This document shows, piece after piece, positions 7,163 through 12,999 of a stretch of DNA of 14,495 nucleotides. Source of the DNA: Deltaproteobacteria bacterium (GTDB lineage Bacteria; Desulfobacterota; Desulfarculia; Adiutricales; Adiutricaceae); contig JAITJB010000223.1 of assembly GCA_031279155.1 (NCBI GenBank), forward strand, positions 1-14,495, written 5' to 3'. Below the pieces are notes generated by a model. That model made no database searches and had not been told where the DNA came from. It worked only from the letters and a program-made list of their open reading frames with translations. The stretch's first letter is position 1; every line of letters starts with the position of its first letter. Both the position numbers and the translations under genes were made by a program.

Positions 7163-8257
7163 TCACTCTATCTTGGTCCACCAGGGCGGGAGCGATTTAA
7201 GGTTTGTAAGATCCAATATCGATCCGATAATCGGCGTGATAGCCAGAAGGTCATTTTTCTCAGCAGCGGCCACAAACCTCTTTAAGGGGTCGCTCCAAGG
7301 GTGATAGCAGATGACAAATTTACCTAAGTGGACCGGCATGGCCGCCCTGGCTCTGACTTCTAGGGCTACCTTAACCGATTGTTCCGGGGTTAGGTGGGCA
7401 TGCCGCCAGAGCTCGTCGTACTGACCGCACTCGACAATAGCTAAATCAAATGCCCCAAACTTTTGGCCAATGTCCTTAAAGTGCGCCCCATAGCCGCCGT
7501 CACCGGTGTAGAGGATCTTGCGATTGCCATACTCGAGGGCAAAGCCGGTCCAAAGGCTCATTAGCCACTTAAGTCCCCGGCCAGCAAAATGCCGCGATGG
7601 CGTTAAGGTCACTTTAAAACCGGGTTTGGGCTCAAAAACATCCCACCAATCACCTTCGTAGATTCTATCTTCCGGTACCCCCCATCTGGCCAGATGGGCC
7701 CCGACCCCTAAAGGCGCCACGAAAGTTGCGATTTTATTTTTTAGGAGCTTGATGGTTGGGTAATCGAGATGATCCCAGTGATCGTGAGAAATTAGTAGAC
7801 AGTCGATGTCAGGGATATCGTTTGCATGGTAAGGGTTAGTCCCGGGGAAGGCCTTAGTTAAAAAGGAGAATGGGGAGGCGTGATCGCTAAAAACCGGATC
7901 GACTAAGACTAATAAATCAGAGAGTTTTAAAAGGAACGTTGAATGGCCAAACCAGACCACAGCTTCGTTTGGTAGCCTTCTTAAATCCTCCCTGACCGAA
8001 GGGAGAGGGGTGCTTGGCCGGCGATTAGGGTGACGGCCAAAAGCTTTTTTGAGCATCTCAAGGCGCTTAGGCTCTTGGGACTTAGGGATGGGAACTAAAT
8101 TTTGAAACCTACCATCAATAAAGTTGGGGGATAGCTTAATTTTGGAGAGCCTTAAGCCGGAAGCTAGAGCGCCAAAACGGGCGCTTCTTAAAAATAATAC
8201 GCCCCCTACAAAGGCCGCAGATAAGAGAGCCGAGCAAACCAACAGTAACTTTAGCAT
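7163..8257 (-). CDS. Membrane-anchored MBL-fold metallohydrolase (NAPE-PLD/UlaG-like)
   Basis: This 364-residue protein opens with an uncleaved-looking hydrophobic segment (residues 3-23), so it is probably anchored in the inner membrane. The remainder is a metallo-beta-lactamase fold of the NAPE-PLD/UlaG-like group: WFGHSTFLL (102-110), the metal motif SHDHWDH (His158, His160, Asp162, His163), SRHFAGRG with His223, TGDGGYG with Asp253, and a late His310 in PVHLGKF. NAPE-PLD members cleave phosphodiesters of N-acyl phospholipids, and UlaG members hydrolyse sugar lactones. The sequence does not decide the substrate, though the membrane anchor is compatible with a lipid. It starts at ATG 8257 with only a short AGG seven bases upstream. 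It is the first gene of the minus-strand cluster. Confidence 0.9.
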   Translation of the reverse strand: MLKLLLVCSALLSAAFVGGVLFLRSARFGALASGLRLSKIKLSPNFIDGRFQNLVPIPKSQEPKRLEMLKKAFGRHPNRRPSTPLPSVREDLRRLPNEAVVWFGHSTFLLKLSDLLVLVDPVFSDHASPFSFLTKAFPGTNPYHANDIPDIDCLLISHDHWDHLDYPTIKLLKNKIATFVAPLGVGAHLARWGVPEDRIYEGDWWDVFEPKPGFKVTLTPSRHFAGRGLKWLMSLWTGFALEYGNRKILYTGDGGYGAHFKDIGQKFGAFDLAIVECGQYDELWRHAHLTPEQSVKVALEVRARAAMPVHLGKFVICYHPWSDPLKRFVAAAEKNDLLAITPIIGSILDLTNLKSLPPWWTKIE

Positions 8258-8291
8258 CAGTTGACCTAAGGATTAAAAGATGATGCCGATG

Positions 8292-8297
8292 ATTATA
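8292..8297 (-). promoter_or_regulatory. Probable -10 box for the MBL-fold gene cluster
   Basis: On the minus strand a perfect TATAAT lies at 8297-8292, about 35 bases before the MBL-fold ATG. No good -35 hexamer is seen at the usual distance (GGCTGT region). This fits a promoter for the four-gene minus-strand cluster, but on the -10 alone. Confidence 0.45.
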
Positions 8298-8418
8298 ACC
8301 CAAATCCCAATAATACAGCCATGTTTTTCCAGCCTACATTTGTTGCTTAAATAAATAAACTTTTAAAATTTTTAGCAAATATCACCATTTATCAAACAAA
8401 TTTTATCCCACTTCCCGG

Positions 8419-8447
8419 TTGACTTTGCTTGGGTTGGTGGGTAGAAT
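8419..8447 (+). promoter_or_regulatory. Sigma-70-type promoter for the biotin carrier gene
   Basis: TTGACT (8419-8424) is separated by 17 bases from TAGAAT (8442-8447), a near-consensus pair. Transcription would start near 8454 and leave a leader of about 98 bases before the ATG at 8552. That leader holds a small GGCCT/AGGCC hairpin (8522-8526/8536-8540) just upstream of the GGGAG ribosome-binding site. The rest of the divergent gap, 8330-8400, is AT-rich with no recognisable gene. Confidence 0.6.
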
Positions 8448-8551
8448 CACTATTATTTCCCGTTTGGCCAACCTATCTGGTCTGCCTTGGGATCGCTTAT
8501 TTTACCTTTTGTTTATAGCCTGGCCTAAGGCGGTCAGGCCTGGGAGATGAC

Positions 8552-8764
8552 ATGACTGATATTGTGGCCCCCATGAGTGGCAACATATGGAAAATACTTG
8601 TTAAAGAAGGCGATAAAGTCAGTGAAGACGATGAGATTATTATTATGGAAGCCATGAAAATGGAGATCCCGGTTACGGCCACCGTCGATGGCGTCTTAAA
8701 ATCCCTCAAAGTCCAAGAAGGCGACCCGGTGGAAGCCAATGACAGTTTAGCCGAAATTGAGTAA
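8552..8764 (+). CDS. Stand-alone biotin/lipoyl carrier protein
   Basis: This 70-residue protein is essentially one biotinyl domain. It begins MTDIVAPMSGNI and carries the biotinylation motif EAMKM, with Lys36 the attachment site, in the beta-hairpin position expected for acyl-CoA carboxylase carriers. The C-terminal half (GVLKSLKVQEGDPVEANDSLAEIE) completes the flattened barrel. Such short carriers serve biotin-dependent carboxylases or decarboxylases whose other subunits are encoded separately. None is encoded in this window, so the partner is unknown. AMKM favours biotin over lipoate. Its own promoter and leader lie upstream, and a 9-bp tandem array begins seven bases after the stop. Confidence 0.93.
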   Translation: MTDIVAPMSGNIWKILVKEGDKVSEDDEIIIMEAMKMEIPVTATVDGVLKSLKVQEGDPVEANDSLAEIE

Positions 8765-8771
8765 ATTATAT

Positions 8772-8879
8772 AGTAAGTAGCGTAGGCAGCGTAAATAGAG
8801 TAAGTAGAGTGAGCAGAGTAAGCATAGCAAGCGGAGTAAGCATAGTAAGCGGATTAAGCAAAGTAAGCAGAGTAAATTA
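8772..8879. repeat. 9-bp tandem array, consensus AGTAAGCRG, 12 units
   Basis: Twelve contiguous 9-bp units run from 8772 to 8879, each close to AGTAAGCAG or AGTAAGCGG. For example AGTAAGCAT AGCAAGCGG is followed by AGTAAGCAT AGTAAGCGG, a higher-order 18-bp pattern. Units at the ends are more diverged (CGTAAATAG, AGTAAATTA). The array is not coding, since TAG occurs in register. It fills most of the gap after the biotin carrier gene. The units are too short and unspaced for CRISPR. Confidence 0.85.
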
Positions 8880-8933
8880 CAGATTAATTATAGTAAATCG
8901 CGGAGTAAAGGCTCTCAACAATCACTAAATCTG

Positions 8934-8953
8934 GGCTATTTTTTTAAATAGCC
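8934..8953 (+). terminator. Possible terminator hairpin after the biotin carrier gene
   Basis: GGCTATTT (8934-8941) and AAATAGCC (8946-8953) form a perfect 8-bp stem with a TTTT loop. The following sequence, AAATTATTAATC, is AT-rich but lacks a true T-run, so termination would be weak. It lies between the tandem array and the amidohydrolase promoter. Confidence 0.4.
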
Positions 8954-8959
8954 AAATTA

Positions 8960-8988
8960 TTAATCTAAAATTTACTTTTATTTATAAT
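8960..8988 (+). promoter_or_regulatory. Probable promoter for the amidohydrolase-prmA genes
   Basis: A perfect TATAAT (8983-8988) is preceded at 17 bases by TTAATC (8960-8965), a poor -35. Start of transcription would fall near 8995, leaving only about 7-16 bases before the first possible start codons. Confidence 0.45.
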
Positions 8989-9010
8989 ATTTTCACCAAA
9001 CGTGATAAGT

Positions 9011-9853
9011 ATGATAATCGATGTCCATATCCATCTTAGCTGCCCTGAGCTGGCCTCGGACCGGCTGCCCTTTTTGACCGGCGAAATCGGTCTTGAGGCC
9101 CTCTACTCGGACCCGGCGGCCAAGCTGGTCACCACTTCAGAGCTCTTAGGCGATCTCGATCTGGCCGGGGTCGATAAAGCCCTGGTCATGGGTTTTCCCT
9201 TCGCCAAAGAGGATAACGCTCGCCGCCACAACGATTGGCTCTTGGAAGAATGCGCCCGGTATCCAGGTAGGTTATTACCCTTAGCCGCCTTCGACCCCAG
9301 GGCCCATTGGGCCATTAGGCACGCCGAAGCCTTCCTCGACGCCGGCGGCTTTGGCTTAGGGGAACTGTGCGTCTACGACGAGGGCTTAACTCCATTTCTC
9401 CTTGACCAACTAGAGGCCCTAGGCGCCGCCTGTAGCGTCCGCTCTAAAGTCATGCTGGTCCACGTCAATGAACCCATAGGGCATCAATACCCGGGCAAAG
9501 CTCCCATTGAAATTGGTCAGATATTTGAGCTAGTTAAGCGCTGCCAAGGCGTTAAGCTAATATTAGCCCATTTTGGCGGCGGACTACCCTTTTTAGCCAG
9601 CCTTCGCAAGGAGGTTAGGCCGTATCTTGAAAACGTCCGCTTCGATACGGCGGCTATGCCCTTTTTGTTTGAGCCCAAAACCTTAAAGTTAGCCACAGAA
9701 CTTTTGGGGGCCGATTACTTTTTATTGGGCACCGACTACCCGCTCCTAAAGACAGCCCGCTATCTAAAATATTTTAAAGACGCCTCTCTTAACCCTTCTG
9801 ATATCGAGGCTATCTGCGGCCAAGCCGCAGCTAGCTTTTTGGAGCTCCAATAA
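9011..9853 (+). CDS. Amidohydrolase-family TIM-barrel metalloenzyme (Amidohydro_2 type)
   Basis: This 280-residue protein fits the amidohydrolase_2 family (ACMSD/resorcylate-decarboxylase-like barrels). The metal-binding HxH lies at the N-terminus (DVHIHL, His6 and His8). Other barrel positions are His151 in MLVHVNEP, His187 in LILAHFGGG, and Asp242 in LLGTDYP. Members hydrolyse or decarboxylate small ring or acyl substrates, and the specific reaction cannot be read here. I place the start at ATG 9011 because MIIDVHIHL is the usual family opening. An in-frame GTG at 9002 would add three residues. No Shine-Dalgarno sequence precedes either, which with the nearby TATAAT suggests a very short leader. 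The TAA stop shares one base with the prmA ATG, so the two are coupled. Confidence 0.85.
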   Translation: MIIDVHIHLSCPELASDRLPFLTGEIGLEALYSDPAAKLVTTSELLGDLDLAGVDKALVMGFPFAKEDNARRHNDWLLEECARYPGRLLPLAAFDPRAHWAIRHAEAFLDAGGFGLGELCVYDEGLTPFLLDQLEALGAACSVRSKVMLVHVNEPIGHQYPGKAPIEIGQIFELVKRCQGVKLILAHFGGGLPFLASLRKEVRPYLENVRFDTAAMPFLFEPKTLKLATELLGADYFLLGTDYPLLKTARYLKYFKDASLNPSDIEAICGQAAASFLELQ

Positions 9854-10848
9854 TGGAGGACTGGCTTCAAGTTACCGTAACTCTGCCGCCCATAGCGGCT
9901 GAGGCCGTATCCAGCGCCCTATTTGAGCTAGGCTCAGGCGGCGTCTGGGAAGACCTTCCTGACGCCCAAGGCCGGGTCGTCTTAAGAAGCGGCTTTCCTC
10001 AAGATAGCCAGCTGCGCCTCATGGCCGACTTGCCTACGGCCCTAACCAATATTTGTCAGGCCATGGGCACGACCTTAGCTGATTTTACATTGGTTTTGGA
10101 ATTAAAACCCGGAGAAAACTACGCTGAGAGCTGGAAAAAAGATCTCAAACCCCTAAAAATATCTCCACATCTAATCATCTCCCCGAGCTGGTGGACTGAA
10201 CCCATTTCTAACGAGGAAAACTCTAAGGTTTTGCGTTTAGATCCGGGCTCAGCCTTCGGGAGCGGCCACCATGCCACCACCTTTTTGTGCTTAAAGCTCC
10301 TTGACCATCTAGCGGCCGTAGAACCCATGGGAAGAATCTTGGATTTGGGGGCCGGTAGCGGCGTACTGGCCTTATCAGCCGCCCTTTTGTTACCAAAGGC
10401 CGATATTAAGTGCCTTGATAACGATCCTGAGACCCTTTTCGCGGCTCAAAAAAATATCGCCCAAAATAATCTAAACGACCGCCTAGAAGCCCAGATAGGT
10501 AATCTTTCTGATATAGACGGCCTTTTTGATCTTATTATGGCTAATCTTACCCGCAATACTCTTCTCGAGCTAGCTGTCCAGATAGCCGCTAAATCTAACG
10601 ACCATGGAAAACTAATAATTTCTGGGATTTTGGCCGACCAGGCCCCTGACGTGATAAAAGGCTTTCAAAACCAAGGCTTTAGCCCTATCCGCCATCTCGG
10701 CCGCGAAGAGTGGTCAGCCCTGTTATTAGTCAAAGGCCGGCAAGAGAGCCCACTGCCTGAGCGCGAAATCGTCCCTGAAGAAGAAAAAGAAGAAGAGCAC
10801 GGAGAAGAACACGAAGAAGAGCAAAAAGAAGAGCAAGAAGAAAAGTAA
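9853..10848 (+). CDS. prmA: Ribosomal protein L11 methyltransferase PrmA with acidic tail
   Basis: PrmA trimethylates ribosomal protein L11 using S-adenosylmethionine. The N-terminal substrate-recognition domain (residues 1-100, EDWLQVTVTLP...) leads into the catalytic region. That region has RLDPGSAFGSGHHATT (Asp130 onward), motif I ILDLGAGSGVLALS (162-175), the acidic ribose-binding end LDNDPE, and the MANLTRN catalytic-loop motif with Asn231. All are typical of PrmA. The core ends near residue 295. The last 30 or so residues are almost entirely Glu with Lys, Gln and two His (EEEKEEEHGEEHEEEQKEE), not part of the family and encoded by a polypurine tract. It begins on the last base of the amidohydrolase stop. 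rsmE follows after 84 bases, a common pairing. Confidence 0.95.
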   Translation: MEDWLQVTVTLPPIAAEAVSSALFELGSGGVWEDLPDAQGRVVLRSGFPQDSQLRLMADLPTALTNICQAMGTTLADFTLVLELKPGENYAESWKKDLKPLKISPHLIISPSWWTEPISNEENSKVLRLDPGSAFGSGHHATTFLCLKLLDHLAAVEPMGRILDLGAGSGVLALSAALLLPKADIKCLDNDPETLFAAQKNIAQNNLNDRLEAQIGNLSDIDGLFDLIMANLTRNTLLELAVQIAAKSNDHGKLIISGILADQAPDVIKGFQNQGFSPIRHLGREEWSALLLVKGRQESPLPEREIVPEEEKEEEHGEEHEEEQKEEQEEK

Positions 10849-10882
10849 GAAAAGAAGAAATAAGAAAAAGACCGAAAGTAAG
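10777..10882 (+). repeat. Polypurine GAA/GAG-rich tract over the prmA stop
   Basis: About 105 bases are nearly all A and G on the plus strand, with a few C and T interruptions. They encode the Glu-rich PrmA tail up to the stop at 10846-10848 and continue past it. The continuity across the stop indicates a nucleotide-level repeat expansion rather than selection on protein alone. Confidence 0.7.
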
Positions 10883-10932
10883 CTCAATAAAACCCTAAAC
10901 GCCCACAACGCCCCACAATAATCGGAGCACTG

Positions 10933-11670
10933 GTGAAAATCAGGCGGCTGTCCTTCCCAAGCCATCTTCCCCGCCCAGAACCCGGCGATACTATTGCCTT
11001 AGATCCGGCCCAAAGCCGGCACGGCTGTAATGTCCTTAGGCTAAAAGTCGATAGTACCCTCGAACTGGTAGCTCCCTGGGGTATAGCTAAAGCTAGAATT
11101 AAAAAGATCTCAACCCATCCTGACTCTAATGACGCCAAAACAATGTGGGTCGAGCTTACCGGTCCCTTCGAGGCCCAAAGCGTAAGCGGCCCTCGCTTGG
11201 GCCTAGCCTTAATCAAATGGTCTCGTTTTGATTGGGCGGTGGAAAAAGCCGCCGAACTCGGGGCCGCCTCCTTAACCCCGCTTTACACCCAAAGAACTAA
11301 ATTTTCCGATATCGGAGACAATAAGCTTTCGCGCTGGCATAGACTAGCCCAAGAAGCCCGTAAGCAGTGCGGTCGCCCGCTCCCGATGATTATCGAAGAA
11401 CCCCAAAAGTTAGAGCAGTTTTTGGAGTTAGCTCAAGAGGGGCCCAAAATAATTTTTGACTCCTCTGGCGCCCCCTTTCCCCAAGATTTATCGCAAGCCT
11501 TATCCCAGCAAGCTACCTTAGTCATCGGTCCCGAAGGGGGTTTTACCCCTCTAGAATTGTCATCCGCGCTAAATTTGGGCTTCACTAAAGTTAGCTTAGG
11601 GCCTATGGCCCTTAAGAGCGAAACGGCCGCCCTAGCGGCTCTGGCTGTCCTGGCTTCCCTAGCCTGGTAG
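10933..11670 (+). CDS. rsmE: 16S rRNA (uracil-1498-N3)-methyltransferase RsmE
   Basis: RsmE is a SPOUT-class methyltransferase that makes m3U1498 in 16S rRNA. The 245-residue length is normal. The N-terminal PUA-like domain has the SRHGCNVLRLKVDST signature (28 onward). The SPOUT domain has ALIKWSRFDWAVEKAAELGAASLTPL, EARKQCGRPLP, IGPEGGFTPLE (198-208) and the terminal SLGPMALKSETAALAAL. The last motif is usually LGPRILRTETA. The two arginines are replaced here by Met and Lys, a notable divergence. It starts with GTG at 10933 with GGAG at 10924-10927 as ribosome-binding site. It follows prmA by 84 bases without an evident terminator and is probably co-transcribed. Confidence 0.93.
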   Translation: MKIRRLSFPSHLPRPEPGDTIALDPAQSRHGCNVLRLKVDSTLELVAPWGIAKARIKKISTHPDSNDAKTMWVELTGPFEAQSVSGPRLGLALIKWSRFDWAVEKAAELGAASLTPLYTQRTKFSDIGDNKLSRWHRLAQEARKQCGRPLPMIIEEPQKLEQFLELAQEGPKIIFDSSGAPFPQDLSQALSQQATLVIGPEGGFTPLELSSALNLGFTKVSLGPMALKSETAALAALAVLASLAW

Positions 11671-11770
11671 ATCAGAGCGGCGCGGCTTTTTCCCTTCTAG
11701 GCCCTCTCTGCCCTTTGGTCTTTCTAGATAATTATACATCACATATAGCTAAAGTCGTTTTTTGGCGGTC

Positions 11771-11799
11771 TTGACGTAAAGCCTTAAAGTGGTTAAAGT
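11771..11799 (+). promoter_or_regulatory. Probable promoter for the HesB/IscA-like gene
   Basis: TTGACG (11771-11776) and TAAAGT (11794-11799) are spaced by 17 bases, five of six and four of six consensus matches. A start near 11806 would leave a leader of about 90 bases. Upstream, 11671-11770 holds no gene and only a poor GC-rich stretch followed by TTTTT (about 11680-11695) as a terminator candidate for rsmE. Confidence 0.5.
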
Positions 11800-11816
11800 T
11801 TACTGTAGTCTGCGTT

Positions 11817-11859
11817 GTCCAATCCCCTTTGGACTGCCTGACCATAAGACAGGGTTTTT
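11817..11859 (+). promoter_or_regulatory. Tandem hairpins in the HesB/IscA-like leader, possible attenuator
   Basis: GTCCAA (11817-11822) pairs with TTGGAC (11829-11834) around a TCCCCT loop. The next hairpin pairs CCTG (11837-11840) with CAGG (11850-11853) and is followed at once by GTTTTTA, a terminator-like layout. The second stem is short, so intrinsic termination would be weak. The pair sits between the promoter and the AGGAG ribosome-binding site at 11884-11890. Confidence 0.4.
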
Positions 11860-11894
11860 AATCAACTTGCCTTTACCTTCCTATAGGAGCAACC

Positions 11895-12224
11895 ATGATC
11901 TCCATAACTGACGATGCTTTAACTCGTCTTGACGCCTTTTTGAAGGAAAACAAAATCATCCGTCACATCAGGGTATTTCTGCCCTCCTCTGGCTGCGGTG
12001 GCGAGGGCCAATTATCGCTGACTGTTGACGACCCCTCGGAGAAGGATTTCTCGACAACTATTGGTGAAATCACTTTTTCTATTGACAAAGAACTCCAAGA
12101 AGTTACCGGCGATGTCAAAATCGACTTCAAAGATGATGGTCGTGACTCTGGCTTTGTCGTGGACTCAGCTAAGATCCTGCCGGCTATGGATTCTGGTTGC
12201 GGCGGCTGCTGCGGCTGCGATTAA
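11895..12224 (+). CDS. HesB/IscA-like iron-sulfur family protein
   Basis: This 109-residue protein resembles the short IscA/HesB-family proteins seen in sulfate-reducing bacteria. It opens MISITDDALTRLDAFL. The first conserved cysteine region is LPSSGCGGEG (Cys34). A FVVDSAKILPAM strand follows, and then the tail GCGGCCGCD with Cys102, Cys105, Cys106 and Cys108. Classical A-type carriers bind iron or Fe-S clusters through one early cysteine and a C-terminal CGC. This tail has an extra cysteine and wider spacing, so it may bind a cluster or metal differently. The start has AGGAG with five to six bases of spacing. The DUF3786 gene begins six bases after the stop. There are no isc or suf genes beside it, so I give no symbol. 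Confidence 0.85.
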   Translation: MISITDDALTRLDAFLKENKIIRHIRVFLPSSGCGGEGQLSLTVDDPSEKDFSTTIGEITFSIDKELQEVTGDVKIDFKDDGRDSGFVVDSAKILPAMDSGCGGCCGCD

Positions 12225-12230
12225 AAGATT

Positions 12231-12875
12231 ATGCCTGAAATTATCACAAAACCCGCCCCCGCCAAGGGGGCGGGCGATCCGGTCATAGTCTTCCCCGAAG
12301 TCCTCTGGGAAGATCTGGCCAAGGTCGATCCAGTGGTTGCCGCAACGGAAGCCAAGGCTAAATATATTGACGGGCGCTTTATCGTGGATTTTTTCTGCGC
12401 CCCTCACGTAGTTGACCCCATAGCCAAGCTAGTTACAGCTCCCAGCGGGCGCCCTAGGGCCAACTTTAACAAGGCCCTGGTCCTTTTGGTCTACTTAACT
12501 CAAGCCGGTTTGGCCAAAACCCCCCAACCAGCCGGGCGCCTGGTCGGCCCCTTTGAGCTCCCGGGCGGCACCATGTTTTTTCGGGGCCCCCACCAACTGG
12601 CTACTAAACCATTAGAAGCGGCTTATAGCCGCAATAAAGCGGCCTTAAAAGACGCGGCCCTGGCCTTTGGCGCCTATGAAGAGCCGCCGGCTCTTTTCCG
12701 CTGGCAGGTCTTACCCAACGTCGATATCGCCTGCTATTTTGAGGAAGCCGATGACGAATTTGGGGCCCAAGCCAAGTTCGCCTTCGATGCCCACGCCCAC
12801 TACTTCCTACCCTTAGACGCTCTTTGGGCCTTAATTAATGCAGTTACGGCCGATCTTCTGCCTCCCCGCTCGTGA
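12231..12875 (+). CDS. DUF3786 domain-containing protein
   Basis: This is a 214-residue soluble protein without signal peptide or membrane helix. Its pattern fits DUF3786, a family of unknown function found mainly in anaerobes. It shows a predicted strand IDGRFIVDFFC, a helix LVLLVYLTQAGL followed by the loop GRLVGPFELPGGTMFFRGPH, then LAFGAYEEPPALFRWQVLPNVDIACYFEEADDEFGAQAKFAFDAHAHYFLPLDALWALI. The short spacing from the HesB-like gene suggests one transcript and a shared Fe-S or redox setting; that link is inference. No ribosome-binding site is evident before ATG 12231, so it may rely on reinitiation. The first codons carry a very stable GC hairpin. Confidence 0.75.
   Translation: MPEIITKPAPAKGAGDPVIVFPEVLWEDLAKVDPVVAATEAKAKYIDGRFIVDFFCAPHVVDPIAKLVTAPSGRPRANFNKALVLLVYLTQAGLAKTPQPAGRLVGPFELPGGTMFFRGPHQLATKPLEAAYSRNKAALKDAALAFGAYEEPPALFRWQVLPNVDIACYFEEADDEFGAQAKFAFDAHAHYFLPLDALWALINAVTADLLPPRS
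12252..12274 (+). other. Perfect 9-bp GC hairpin inside the start of the DUF3786 gene
   Basis: CCCGCCCCC (12252-12260) and GGGGGCGGG (12266-12274) flank a GCCAA loop. The stem is all G-C and begins 21 bases after the ATG. No U-run follows, so it is not an intrinsic terminator. It could slow ribosomes or protect the upstream message end. Confidence 0.7.
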
Positions 12876-12883
12876 TTGGCCAT

Positions 12884-12915
12884 GGCTAGACCTAGCCCTA
12901 GGCCTAGGTCTAACC
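12884..12915. repeat. CTAG-rich inverted repeat after the DUF3786 gene
   Basis: TAGACCTAG (12887-12895) pairs with CTAGGTCTA (12904-12912) around an 8-base loop. After one mismatch, a further GG/CC pair extends the stem. The sequence also reads as hexamer-like units (CTAGAC, CTAGCC, CTAGGC, CTAGGT). It begins nine bases after the stop codon. No T-run follows directly. Confidence 0.65.
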
Positions 12916-12971
12916 TAAGCCTGATCATTTTAAGCTCCCAGCCTCAAAGCCATTTTTAGCTAGCCATAACC

Positions 12972-12999
12972 AAAAAATCTGGGCCATACCAGATTTTTT
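12972..12999 (+). terminator. Strong intrinsic terminator, probably bidirectional
   Basis: AAAAAATCTGG (12972-12982) and CCAGATTTTTT (12989-12999) form a perfect inverted repeat around GCCATA, with a T-run on the plus strand and an A-run on the other side. It closes the HesB-like/DUF3786 transcript and insulates lon. Confidence 0.85.

Noticed and set aside
8772..8879. Possible CRISPR array
   Set aside because: The units are 9 bp, contiguous and without spacers, and no cas genes are present.
8772..8879. Read-through extension of the biotin carrier into the 9-bp array
   Set aside because: The array is out of register with the carrier frame and the carrier domain is already complete at its stop.
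10726..11216. Antisense open frames over the prmA tail and rsmE
   Set aside because: The Phe/Leu-rich translation is only the complement of the GAA-rich tract, and rsmE on the plus strand is convincing.
11671..11700. Intrinsic terminator after rsmE (GCGGCGCGGC then TTTTT)
   Set aside because: At most three base pairs form around a six-base loop, too weak to list as a terminator.
12025..12407. Overlapping open frames across the HesB-like/DUF3786 junction (12025-12288 plus, 12165-12407 minus)
   Set aside because: Both overlap well-supported genes, give Ala- or Pro-rich translations and lack start signals.
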